DNA of 64,000 bases from Lachnospiraceae bacterium UBA3762 (lineage in GTDB: Bacteria; Bacillota; Clostridia; Lachnospirales; Lachnospiraceae): contig DFGA01000059.1 in NCBI GenBank assembly GCA_002371615.1, positions 1-64,000 of the forward strand, in the 5' to 3' direction. The notes under the pieces are model-generated. The model made no database searches. It saw nothing but the letters and a program-made list of their open reading frames with translations, and had not been told where the DNA came from. The position numbers were made by a program, and so were the translations under genes. Position 1 is the first letter of the stretch. Every line of letters begins with the position of its first letter. Positions 25,909-34,259 of the stretch are shown piece after piece.

Positions 25909-27775
25909 ATGATTCTTTCTCCTTTATTTTAATTATAGTTTCTACTTTCTTATTTGCCTCTGCCTTAATAGCTATGCAAGAGGTTACTTCGCCTTTCAGA
26001 TAATACAGGCTCCTCATACTTTTCTTTAATTTCAATTTATTACCGCATCTCATCTCAGCAAGTGTACAACCACCAAGTGATAGTTTTGCCGTATTACCCT
26101 TTATTTCCACATCACAGGGTGTGTGGAACAAAATATAGGCATCTGTATTTACTTCATCACTTATCAAATACCCGCCATCACTTGTTGCTATCTGTCTATG
26201 GTGCGAATAACCATTCGTACTCCATACTGTTCCATCAAAGAGTCCGGTTTGAGAGTCCTGGATTTCCCTTTTTGTCCACCCATAGACCATAAATGGTCCA
26301 TGGCTATTCATCTGCGGCTGATTCAAAACAACAGATGTATTGTGGCTCTCATTCCTGACCAGCTTTCTACCCTCTTCGCTTGCGTATGAGTAGGTTCCCG
26401 CATCACAAAACACATTCACTCCATCAACCCATAGGTCAAAATGAAGCTGATCCATATGTGCAGGCCTCGATTTATAATCATTTGCAACAATCATCGCCCA
26501 AGAATCCGGCTTCCTGATTGTAAATAAGCCCGCATTCACAAATTGATTTGATCCTCTTTCAATCTTTTCTATCTTATAATCTGTGAACTTCCTTTTCTTT
26601 CCAAACCATATCAGTTCTTCTTGATGTGCCCCTGCTTCATACAGTTGCTTTCCAGTGCTTAATGCGTAACTTGTGTTAATGACTGATCGAAAATCACGAT
26701 ATCCACAACAAGTTACCGGGAAGACCAGTGCACCATCATTACTTCCATAATTCGGCATATCGCCGGATTCATCCTGGCACTGAAACATCAAGTAGGCTGC
26801 ATTTTTTATCTTTTCAAGACTCTTTTGATTCAAGCATTTCTTTGTTGTCTCTGCTATACTCATTACTACTTCAAGATCTTGAAGGGCAAGCCTCTGGTAG
26901 TTAAAAGAAAACTGTCTATACCCACCGTCATCCGTAAATTGCTCATCAATTACTTCATCAAGGAGTCTATACGCCTTCTGCAGCAGCTTTTCATCTTCAC
27001 AGCACCATGCACCAACAATCATTCCCATCAACTCAGAAATAGTATGGTTATTCCTGATGCATTTGTATGCATAGAAGAAATTGCTTAATACTTTTCTATA
27101 ACAACGATCAACAAGATCTTTAACATTGCTTTCATCGGCATCCGTAGCTAAATCAGTGCGCCTAAACACCGTATAAGCCAACAGCGCATTAACCATCCGC
27201 AAACTGCATTCCTGACCACATTTAAAGTTTGCGCCATAGCTATAATGATTATTATCTAACCAATTCTTCAGTTGATCACTAAAAACCCTATAGTACTTTT
27301 CGTCGCTTGTTAGGAGATAAGCACGCGCAAGAGTGAGAAATTGTGAGAATCGGGATGCCTCCCAAATCACTTTTATATCTCCCCGTTCCTTATCGAAATC
27401 AGGAATCTGATACCATTTCTTCGTTTCGTCACACCGTTTTCTAGTCAAAGGATTCAACTGCCAATCCATCGGATTACCATAGTCAAGCTCTATTGATGAA
27501 AAGCCTGTAATAATCCCATCGCACACTTTATCTGCTGTTTCAATTAATCTATCTTTGTATTTATCACCTAAGCTACATATAAAAGTACGAAGCGAATTTA
27601 TATCAAGATCAAAGAGATCCAGTCTCTTTGGATAAACAGTTTTCTTCTCATACATTTTTTCAATGGGCGGTACCAACCTCATACTTTTCAGTTTTGCACT
27701 ATACAGCATTCTGTTAGTCGCCCACTTTATGCCATATTCACTTAAGACTGATTTAATAATACCTGTGCTTGACAC
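25901..27775 (-). CDS. Heparinase II/III family protein
   Basis: A 624-residue two-domain protein: an N-terminal alpha/alpha barrel (about 90-360) with the conserved IRNNHTISE, and a C-terminal beta-sandwich with PAHMDQLHFDLW, CDAGTYSY and ESHNTSVV. In polysaccharide lyases these His and Tyr positions are catalytic. There is no signal peptide or membrane helix, so it appears cytoplasmic. A lyase acting on uronic-acid polymer inside the cell would be odd; it might instead modify an intermediate. The GTG start overlaps the upstream glycosyltransferase stop (TAGTG). Confidence 0.85.
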   Translation of the reverse strand: MSSTGIIKSVLSEYGIKWATNRMLYSAKLKSMRLVPPIEKMYEKKTVYPKRLDLFDLDINSLRTFICSLGDKYKDRLIETADKVCDGIITGFSSIELDYGNPMDWQLNPLTRKRCDETKKWYQIPDFDKERGDIKVIWEASRFSQFLTLARAYLLTSDEKYYRVFSDQLKNWLDNNHYSYGANFKCGQECSLRMVNALLAYTVFRRTDLATDADESNVKDLVDRCYRKVLSNFFYAYKCIRNNHTISELMGMIVGAWCCEDEKLLQKAYRLLDEVIDEQFTDDGGYRQFSFNYQRLALQDLEVVMSIAETTKKCLNQKSLEKIKNAAYLMFQCQDESGDMPNYGSNDGALVFPVTCCGYRDFRSVINTSYALSTGKQLYEAGAHQEELIWFGKKRKFTDYKIEKIERGSNQFVNAGLFTIRKPDSWAMIVANDYKSRPAHMDQLHFDLWVDGVNVFCDAGTYSYASEEGRKLVRNESHNTSVVLNQPQMNSHGPFMVYGWTKREIQDSQTGLFDGTVWSTNGYSHHRQIATSDGGYLISDEVNTDAYILFHTPCDVEIKGNTAKLSLGGCTLAEMRCGNKLKLKKSMRSLYYLKGEVTSCIAIKAEANKKVETIIKIKEKESYD

Positions 27776-29037
27776 TAAATCACACTCTCTATTACATTGA
27801 CCAGTTTATTAGTCAAAACGCTGAAATCAAAATTATTAGCACCTTCCTTTGCATTACGTCCTATCCTGTCTCGTTCGTCTTTGCTCATATCGTGAAATCT
27901 TATAATTTGCTTGGCCAGAGCTTCAGGTGTATCTTCATCAAGCTCAATCCCACAGTTATATCTTTTGATAATCGAATACCCCATATGTACAGTACTGATT
28001 ATTGGCTTTCCACTTGCCATATACTCAAAGAGTTTGTTCGAGCTGTTTCCTCTCGTCCAATTATACTGCCCTTGAGAATAGTTCAACAAGTTAATACTAG
28101 ACCTGCTAAGTATGTATGGAATGTATTTTCTTTCAACAAATCCTTTAAGTTTTACATTATCAATGTGTTCCGTTTTAATCCTTTCTCGTAATTTGGGTAA
28201 CTCTATTCCATCACCATATATCAGAAATCTCACATCCTCATACCCATCTTTTTCTGATATTAGTTTAGCAGTATCTAGTAAATTCCCGACATTATTAATA
28301 GGTCTAATAGTTCCAGCATAAGTAATAATAAAATATGAATCACTTAAATCATTATCATTTAACACATATTCGCGAATGCGCTTCTCATAGTCCTTAATAT
28401 CCACACCATTATTGATATAATGACACTTACTCAAGTCAATATCTCCACCCTGATTAGTCGTCCATCTTTTTTCTTTCAGATAATCTGTGTCACCTTCTTT
28501 CGTAAATATTAACGCATCAGCTTTTTTATAAATCCAATGTTCACCCTTAATCAGAATTTTTCCAAGCAAGCTAGTCTCTTTTGCTTTTCCAAACTGAAAA
28601 ATGGCTTCTGGCCAAAGATCCCTCACTTCGCAGACGCATGGAACTCGCATTTTCTTTGCAATTTGTAATCCTGCAACCATGGTGAGTGGGTGTACTGAAG
28701 ACGCTACGATCACATCTGGTTTGCCATTTTTCTTTGCATAAGCTTTAGCCGAAGGGAAGAGGTTCCTATAAAAGAATCCCATATTTTTTACACGATCTAG
28801 CCCATTCCCTTGAGATGTAATCGTTTTTACAAATACAAAGGGTATCCCGTCTATCTCTTTAATATCATACTTCTCATTTTTTAACTCAAATACATATTCT
28901 CCATTTAAATATGTATTCGCGCAGAAAACAGCCACATCATGTCCCCGTTCTTTTAACTGGATTGCAAACCAATAATGCCTGCCTGCCCTATCTCTATACA
29001 TATTGGATGCATAGTGATTCAATAACCAAATTTTCAA
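27775..29037 (-). CDS. Glycosyltransferase family 4 (WbuB-like)
   Basis: A 420-residue GT-B glycosyltransferase. The N-terminal domain has LLNHYASNMYRDRAGRHYWF, ASSVHPLTMVAG and CEVRDLWPEA, all typical of the WbuB/FnlB-type L-FucNAc or similar amino-sugar transferases. The C-terminal domain has ITYAGTIRPINNVGNLL and KLFEYMASGKPII with the nucleotide-contacting glutamate. This could link to CapF at 37462, which makes UDP-L-FucNAc, but that link is inference. TTG start. Confidence 0.87.
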   Translation of the reverse strand: MKIWLLNHYASNMYRDRAGRHYWFAIQLKERGHDVAVFCANTYLNGEYVFELKNEKYDIKEIDGIPFVFVKTITSQGNGLDRVKNMGFFYRNLFPSAKAYAKKNGKPDVIVASSVHPLTMVAGLQIAKKMRVPCVCEVRDLWPEAIFQFGKAKETSLLGKILIKGEHWIYKKADALIFTKEGDTDYLKEKRWTTNQGGDIDLSKCHYINNGVDIKDYEKRIREYVLNDNDLSDSYFIITYAGTIRPINNVGNLLDTAKLISEKDGYEDVRFLIYGDGIELPKLRERIKTEHIDNVKLKGFVERKYIPYILSRSSINLLNYSQGQYNWTRGNSSNKLFEYMASGKPIISTVHMGYSIIKRYNCGIELDEDTPEALAKQIIRFHDMSKDERDRIGRNAKEGANNFDFSVLTNKLVNVIESVI

Positions 29038-29052
29038 ATACTATTCCTCTTA

Positions 29053-29700
29053 TTACTCTATCTTTTTAATTGCTCTCGCGGGGTTCCCAACAGCAACACA
29101 CTTTTCTGGTATATCCTTTACAACAATTGCACCTGCGCCAACTATACTATACTCTCCAACAGATTTTCCTTGAATAATCTGCATACCAGTTCCAAGTTCA
29201 GTGCCATGTCCGATGTGAGCCATACCTGATACATTTACGGACGGATAAAGAGTAGTAAAATCTTCTAACACTACATCATGTCCAATCGTACAATCAAGAT
29301 TTACAATCACGTGGGTTCCTATTGATATATTCGTTGTAATAATAGTATGGGCGCAAATTATAGTCCCTTCTCCAACTGTTACATAATCAGACATCTCTAC
29401 GCTTGGGTCAATGAGCGTCGCAAATCTAACATCGGGATTATAAATCTTAATGTCTGATATTATTCTTTCCCTTACCCTGGCTGCCCCCACAGCACAAATA
29501 CTGTACACTCCTGGATAATCACTAATATCCTTTGTAGTGCCCAACACCCTGTATTCGTTTATCTTTTTCTGTTGTATTTCAGGTTTATCGTCCATAAACC
29601 CAAGCAAGTTCCACGTAGGAGTTACCTTGTTAATTCTTTCTACCAACCACGCAACTTCTCGTCCGAAACCGCTTGCCCCTACAATTATCAGATCTTTCAT
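29053..29700 (-). CDS. PglD/NeuD-type sugar acetyltransferase
   Basis: A 215-residue protein: an N-terminal Rossmann-like domain (DLIIVGASGFGREVAWL) and, from about residue 90, left-handed beta-helix repeats ending KDIPEKCVAVGNPARAIKK. Relatives N-acetylate 4-amino nucleotide sugars, as made by the DegT aminotransferases in the window. The ATG at 29700 was preferred because GGAGG is eight bases upstream; a TTG lies one codon earlier. The gene is a diverged paralogue of the next one upstream. Confidence 0.88.
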   Translation of the reverse strand: MKDLIIVGASGFGREVAWLVERINKVTPTWNLLGFMDDKPEIQQKKINEYRVLGTTKDISDYPGVYSICAVGAARVRERIISDIKIYNPDVRFATLIDPSVEMSDYVTVGEGTIICAHTIITTNISIGTHVIVNLDCTIGHDVVLEDFTTLYPSVNVSGMAHIGHGTELGTGMQIIQGKSVGEYSIVGAGAIVVKDIPEKCVAVGNPARAIKKIE

Positions 29701-29764
29701 CAAGCCGTCCTCCGGTAATGTCGAAAGGGTTTCTCTTCGGACGACAAATTGTCAAAATGCTTTT

Positions 29765-30400
29765 TTACCCCCCCCCGAGGCCCAAAACGGCGTGTTTTCT
29801 AGTGAGTTCTCCTTTTTTCATAGCAGGAACTCCAATATAAGTTCCAGCATCAATAATATCTTTAACAACCACTGAACCTGACCCTATCATACAGCCTCCA
29901 CAAATACTATGATAATTATTTACAATTGCTCCTGCGCCTATCCAAGTTTTTTCTCCAATACTTACACCGCCACAAATATGCGCCCCTACTGATATATGTA
30001 CATAATCTCCCAATTCACAGTCATGGTCAACTGACGAACCTGTATTAATAATACAACCGTTGCCTATTTTCGTATCTGGATTAATTATAACTCCAGCCAT
30101 TATGACTGTTCCTTTCCCAATTTGAACATTTCTCCCGATTACAGCATTCGGGTGAATCAAAGTCACCGGATCTAATTCCGCTTGTATTCTTTGTCTTATT
30201 TCCGAATTACCGATAGCGACTATCTTGTCGCCATCCATGAGCAAAGCATCCGAACTCTTCCCCACCACAGGGAATCCCCCACACTCTTTAATTGACTCAT
30301 CATCATCAAGGAAATGAATACTATGATAACCATTTAGTAGCGCAATATCAGCCACTACCTTACCATGTCCACTTGCACCAATTATGATAAGTCTATTCAA
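29765..30400 (-). CDS. PglD/NeuD-type sugar acetyltransferase ending in a G9 tract
   Basis: A 211-residue paralogue of the downstream acetyltransferase: RLIIIGASGHGKVVADIA, then beta-helix repeats with VDHDCELGDYVHI and GVPAMKKGEL. I place the start at TTG 30400, eight bases after AGAGGG and aligned with its paralogue; a GTG at 30436 would add twelve residues and overlap the deacetylase gene. The last codons are GGG GGG GGG TAA: nine G residues form the C-terminus. One extra G would extend the protein by 22 residues and stop exactly at the ATG of the next gene. Confidence 0.85.
   Translation of the reverse strand: MNRLIIIGASGHGKVVADIALLNGYHSIHFLDDDESIKECGGFPVVGKSSDALLMDGDKIVAIGNSEIRQRIQAELDPVTLIHPNAVIGRNVQIGKGTVIMAGVIINPDTKIGNGCIINTGSSVDHDCELGDYVHISVGAHICGGVSIGEKTWIGAGAIVNNYHSICGGCMIGSGSVVVKDIIDAGTYIGVPAMKKGELTRKHAVLGLGGG
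29768..29776 (-). repeat. Homopolymer G9 tract at the end of an acetyltransferase gene
   Basis: Nine consecutive G on the minus strand directly before the TAA stop. Runs of this length are slippage-prone. With ten G the frame continues through VKKHFDNLSSEEKPF and RHYRRTA to a TGA at 29700-29702 that shares its A with the next gene's ATG (TGATG). Confidence 0.9.
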
Positions 30401-30419
30401 AAAGCCTGCCCTCTTTCTC

Positions 30420-31085
30420 TTAATCTCGTATCTCACGTATCACGCTAAACGCTTCTGCATATTTCATGCCAACTGTCGTTCCTCTGTAGATTGCTAATGC
30501 TCTAAGTGCTTCAATGGATCTAGCATTGGGATACTCTGCTAATTGTGATTGAAATATATTCATAGCCGCTATCTTTCGATCCATATATTCGCTTATATCA
30601 TTATAGCAATTTGGAATAAACTCATTAGTCGTATTCGGAATATCCCACCCCGTTTCAGAAACTGTCTCATACGCATATATTATCCGAACTCTATGTTCAT
30701 ATTTGGGTCTTAGTGCCACCATCGCTGCATCAACCGTTAATTTATGATCCAACTGCATATCTCCTCTGTGAGGAATGTAAACAACTTCCGGATAATATGT
30801 CTGAATCATTCTAATAAATCTGTCATTTAATTCATATCTTGCGACCTCCTCCAGTTTAACTGCAGGAAAGTCCATAAAAATCGTTTCTCTAACTCCTAGA
30901 AGTGCATCTGCTTCACGACATTCATTTCTACCCCTCTCGACTATATCTTCAGAGAATATTGGAGGTTCTCCTTTTGTGACGACCACCACAAACACATCGT
31001 CGCCACTACTTGCATGTTTTGCTATTGATCCTCCACATCCTAAAATCTCATCATCCGGATGGGGTGCTATTACCATAATCCTCAA
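30420..31085 (-). CDS. PIG-L/LmbE family deacetylase
   Basis: A 221-residue zinc-dependent N-deacetylase. The metal-binding motif APHPDDE is at 7-13 (H9, D11, D12) and the second histidine is in DMQLDHKLTVDAA. It would remove an acetyl group from a GlcNAc-type sugar, probably on a nucleotide- or lipid-linked intermediate. Together with the neighbouring formyltransferase it could turn an N-acetyl into an N-formyl group. It starts 5 bases from the stop of the formyltransferase gene. Confidence 0.88.
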   Translation of the reverse strand: MRIMVIAPHPDDEILGCGGSIAKHASSGDDVFVVVVTKGEPPIFSEDIVERGRNECREADALLGVRETIFMDFPAVKLEEVARYELNDRFIRMIQTYYPEVVYIPHRGDMQLDHKLTVDAAMVALRPKYEHRVRIIYAYETVSETGWDIPNTTNEFIPNCYNDISEYMDRKIAAMNIFQSQLAEYPNARSIEALRALAIYRGTTVGMKYAEAFSVIREIRD

Positions 31086-31089
31086 TTTT

Positions 31090-31989
31090 TTACCTCAATT
31101 TGTGACCAGCTAAAATCTTAATACCATCAACATTATCATATTCTGTTATATGAAGAATGCCGTCTTTACATACAACATCAATGTATTCATCAGTTATCTC
31201 AGCTATCTGCCCATTTAGTCCAATATACTTCAGGTTGGGTTTGATATCTGCTCTCCATATAATGATTTTATGTTTCTGATCATACATTCCGAACGCCCCC
31301 GGAAATGGCTTTGAAACAGCCCTGATAAGTCTATGAATGCCTTCGATATTATCATCCCAATCAATAATGCCATCCTCCGGAGTTCGCTTCAACAAATAAG
31401 TAGCTTCATCCTCATTCTGCTTCCAAGGGCTTAAAGTGCCGTTCATAATACTTCTTAAAACCCTTTTCGACAGAACGTACGCAGCATTTTCTATTTTTTT
31501 ATATACGTCCTCAGCATAATCCGAATCTTCTATAGTATACTCTTCTTGATCTAAGATATCACCACTGTCAACACCAGCATCAATAAAAAACATCGTACAT
31601 TTAGTCTTATGTACTCCCAAAAGAACCTGCCATACATTTGCCGCTCGACCTCTCATCTTTGGTAGCGGTGTAGGGTGAAAGCCTACAACTCCTACATTTG
31701 CACAATCTATAATGTCCTTCCCTACTAATTGTGACAAACCTATTACAAATATGTAGTCCGCAGACAAATTCTTAATGACGGTAATATTCTTAGTATCATT
31801 AATATTTTTAAATTTAGAATATGGAATCCCATGTTGTTCCGCAATTTTGTGTATCGGATAGTAGCCAGATACTCCTTCACTAAATTGCTCGTCTAGTGCA
31901 AATACATGATCGACTGGAAAACCGACTTCTATCATTGCTTGCAGAACAACTCTGGTCGAACCTACGGCTCCAATTAATACTGACTTCAT
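31090..31989 (-). CDS. Formyltransferase, methionyl-tRNA formyltransferase-like sugar enzyme
   Basis: A 299-residue protein of the formyltransferase fold with a C-terminal OB-like domain (about 205-299). It has the loop GFHPTPLPKMRGRAANVW (103-120) and DAGVDSGDILDQ (137-148). The catalytic triad of the family is Asn-x-His plus Asp; here H105 and the Asp in DSGDI are present but the Asn position is Gly103. The setting, next to a deacetylase and two PglD-like enzymes, fits a sugar N-formyltransferase using N10-formyl-tetrahydrofolate. Its ATG overlaps the end of the initiating transferase gene by four bases. Confidence 0.82.
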   Translation of the reverse strand: MKSVLIGAVGSTRVVLQAMIEVGFPVDHVFALDEQFSEGVSGYYPIHKIAEQHGIPYSKFKNINDTKNITVIKNLSADYIFVIGLSQLVGKDIIDCANVGVVGFHPTPLPKMRGRAANVWQVLLGVHKTKCTMFFIDAGVDSGDILDQEEYTIEDSDYAEDVYKKIENAAYVLSKRVLRSIMNGTLSPWKQNEDEATYLLKRTPEDGIIDWDDNIEGIHRLIRAVSKPFPGAFGMYDQKHKIIIWRADIKPNLKYIGLNGQIAEITDEYIDVVCKDGILHITEYDNVDGIKILAGHKLR

Positions 31990-33314
31990 TGATTTCTACC
32001 ACCATTTCCGATAAATTTGCTATTAGTCACTTCTCCAGGCTCATTAATACCCTTTCTAGTTATTACTGTTCTAATTGTCCACACAATGATTTTGACATCT
32101 AGCCAAAAAGATACTCTGTCAACATATTCTATATCAAGCTCGAATTTTTTTTCCCACCCCAAACTATTCCTTACTGTTGACATAGCTAATCCGGTAATTC
32201 CTGGATATACTTCATGCCTTCTTCTCTGCTCATCAGTATAGTACGGAAGATATTCAACTAAAAGCGGTCTAGGGCCTACTATTGACATATCACGGAAAAG
32301 CAAAACATTGAATAACACTTCCGGTATTTCATCCAGCGACGTGGATCTAAGTATTTTTCCAAATCTTGTAAGTCTTTCACTATCGGGGAGAAGATTTCCT
32401 TCTGAATCCTTCTTATCCGTCATTGTTCTGAACTTATATAGCTTAAATATTTTTTCTTTACCGGTTTTAGGATCAATTTTGCCAGGACGTTCCTGTACAA
32501 AAAGCACCGGTGAGCCAAGGTTAACCCTAACAAGCACAGCAACGATAATATATAGCCACCAAAACAATAATACGAAAACAAATGCCAATATGACATCCAA
32601 AAATCTTTTTACATACAACACATACAGGCTGCGCGAAGAAGGCTTACGATCCCTTTTTCTCTGGCGGAATTTAACAAAGCTGACGGATCGATCATTATTT
32701 GATCTATTTTCCCATTTATACTTAGAAAGCGGCATAGGATTTATTTTTTTACTCCAATGGTCATACAAATGATCAATTCCCCTATAATAGTCGCGATAAG
32801 GATTCAATTCCAATTCCTGAACTACAGGATTATTAACAGCAATAAAAAACCTGTATCCCATTAAGTCACTTATCGTTTCAATCCTTAATACTCCAGCATT
32901 TACCAATGTTGCAATACCCTCAAGATGAACAAGGTAATTCACGAGGTTCTGTCGCTCGGATTTCTCTACATCAAACCGCTCTCTCAATCCTTTCATAGCA
33001 TTTTCTATGGCACTATAAGTTGCCTTATTTAGAACCAAGTAATTGAACTTCTCAAGTATATGCTCTACCTCTGCCATTTTATCATCAGTCAGAAATTGAT
33101 TATTCAACTCCATAATAAACTGCGCTTCATTAATCTTACAGTTATGATGATACTCAACCCAAAATGCCACACCAGAAATAATGGCTAATACAGTAATAAC
33201 CGTCTCCGAGGCAGTTGATGGGGTAAAATACTTCATAACAAAATAGACCGAGACGAATACTATAGTCGCAATAAACATAATATAATATGGCTTATGTCTT
33301 TTAAATCGCGTCAA
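31986..33314 (-). CDS. Initiating sugar phosphotransferase with DUF4760-like N-terminal region
   Basis: A 442-residue protein. Residues 233-430 are a complete PF02397 phosphoglycosyl transferase: membrane helix at 240-262, KLYKFRTM (291-298), catalytic pair D328-E329 in TSLDEIPEV, and VGPRPLLVEYLPYY. Residues 1-200 are different: two membrane helices (about 11-28 and 38-55) and a helical cytoplasmic region (FIMELNNQFLTDDKMAEVEH) resembling DUF4760-type proteins. I know of no standard initiating transferase with this N-terminus. It probably starts synthesis of polysaccharide B. Confidence 0.85.
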   Translation of the reverse strand: MTRFKRHKPYYIMFIATIVFVSVYFVMKYFTPSTASETVITVLAIISGVAFWVEYHHNCKINEAQFIMELNNQFLTDDKMAEVEHILEKFNYLVLNKATYSAIENAMKGLRERFDVEKSERQNLVNYLVHLEGIATLVNAGVLRIETISDLMGYRFFIAVNNPVVQELELNPYRDYYRGIDHLYDHWSKKINPMPLSKYKWENRSNNDRSVSFVKFRQRKRDRKPSSRSLYVLYVKRFLDVILAFVFVLLFWWLYIIVAVLVRVNLGSPVLFVQERPGKIDPKTGKEKIFKLYKFRTMTDKKDSEGNLLPDSERLTRFGKILRSTSLDEIPEVLFNVLLFRDMSIVGPRPLLVEYLPYYTDEQRRRHEVYPGITGLAMSTVRNSLGWEKKFELDIEYVDRVSFWLDVKIIVWTIRTVITRKGINEPGEVTNSKFIGNGGRNQ

Positions 33315-33372
33315 TTATATCCTCCAAGTTCCTGCTTTTCTAACAATTTTTGTTTTTAATACTAATCACAGA

Positions 33373-33513
33373 TTATAATTCATGAAGCATTACAGATACC
33401 TCTTGCATCATGGCATCGCCAACTTTACCCATGATACTTATTGAATCGAGATACACATTAAGATCGAACTCCTCTATAAGAACTTCATAGATTATTTCAT
33501 TAATAGCTGCCAA
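33373..33513 (-). pseudogene. Remnant of an unidentified gene
   Basis: In the 327-base gap between the initiating transferase and the next gene, the minus strand reads a 46-codon frame (TTG start; contains NEIIYEVLIEEFDLNVYLDS) ending in TAA at 33373. Just upstream, another frame reads IEADLIRYLHKCCAEYY and then stops. Together they look like one coding sequence broken by stops or shifts. I do not recognise the family. Confidence 0.35.
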
Positions 33514-33641
33514 TCATTTCTGTCCACTCATTTAGTAGTACTCAGCACAGCATTTATGGAGATAACGAATCAAATCTGCTTCTATAGTTTTCTTTTAAGT
33601 CCTATCAGAAATAGTACCGTTAAGTAGCCACTTAATTATTA

Positions 33642-34259
33642 CTACAGTATAATTCGAATGAATTTATTTCTTTTCCAATTAAACAAATACCCTCTATAGT
33701 CAAACCTGTCATAATCTGATTTTCCAGTCTTGTGATTGCATCCGTTTCCTAGAACGAGAAGGTATTCTTCCTCATTACATCCAACAGTAAATGCTGCAAT
33801 CTTCTGCATCCACTTCGCGACAAAATCCAATTTACATTGCTCTATTTCTTCTCTTTCATCGCTGTAATTATATGCAATTACTACCTTTAACGGACACTTA
33901 ACATGAATTAGCTTAGCTATCTCGTCAGTCCAATCCGTCTTGGAGTTCTCATGCTCCACTGCAACCTTAAGATCCCAAAGATGTGCATTAAGTCCTATAT
34001 TCTCTCTATCCGCATCATCCTTCATTATTCTATAGTTGCTTACCCAGCCAACCGAATCTATCCTGAAGTATTCATTTTGGTGTGTATAATGAATCCCGTT
34101 ATCAACATAATCATCAATGATTCCATTAATAATCCTTGTAACTGCCGGAGTAAAATCGGAGTTACTCTTATATTTCTCGAATAGGGTCCTGCCGTCATCA
34201 CATATTAAGTCTTCTCTGGTCCTCTTTGTGAACTCTTTATAGAAATCAATTGCAGTCAT
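33642..34259 (-). CDS. Uncharacterised protein, possible PD-(D/E)XK-like nuclease fold
   Basis: A 205-residue soluble protein without membrane segments. I do not recognise it by name. The stretch LWDLKVAVEHENSKTDWTDE, followed by IAKLIHVKCPLKVVIAY, has the layout of a PD-(D/E)XK core (D, then E-x-E in place of E-x-K, then a basic helix and a strand). This is a weak suggestion. Its start is adjacent to the Wzz-like gene's stop, so it is transcribed with locus B, yet nothing about it suggests sugar metabolism. Confidence 0.6.
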   Translation of the reverse strand: MTAIDFYKEFTKRTREDLICDDGRTLFEKYKSNSDFTPAVTRIINGIIDDYVDNGIHYTHQNEYFRIDSVGWVSNYRIMKDDADRENIGLNAHLWDLKVAVEHENSKTDWTDEIAKLIHVKCPLKVVIAYNYSDEREEIEQCKLDFVAKWMQKIAAFTVGCNEEEYLLVLGNGCNHKTGKSDYDRFDYRGYLFNWKRNKFIRIIL

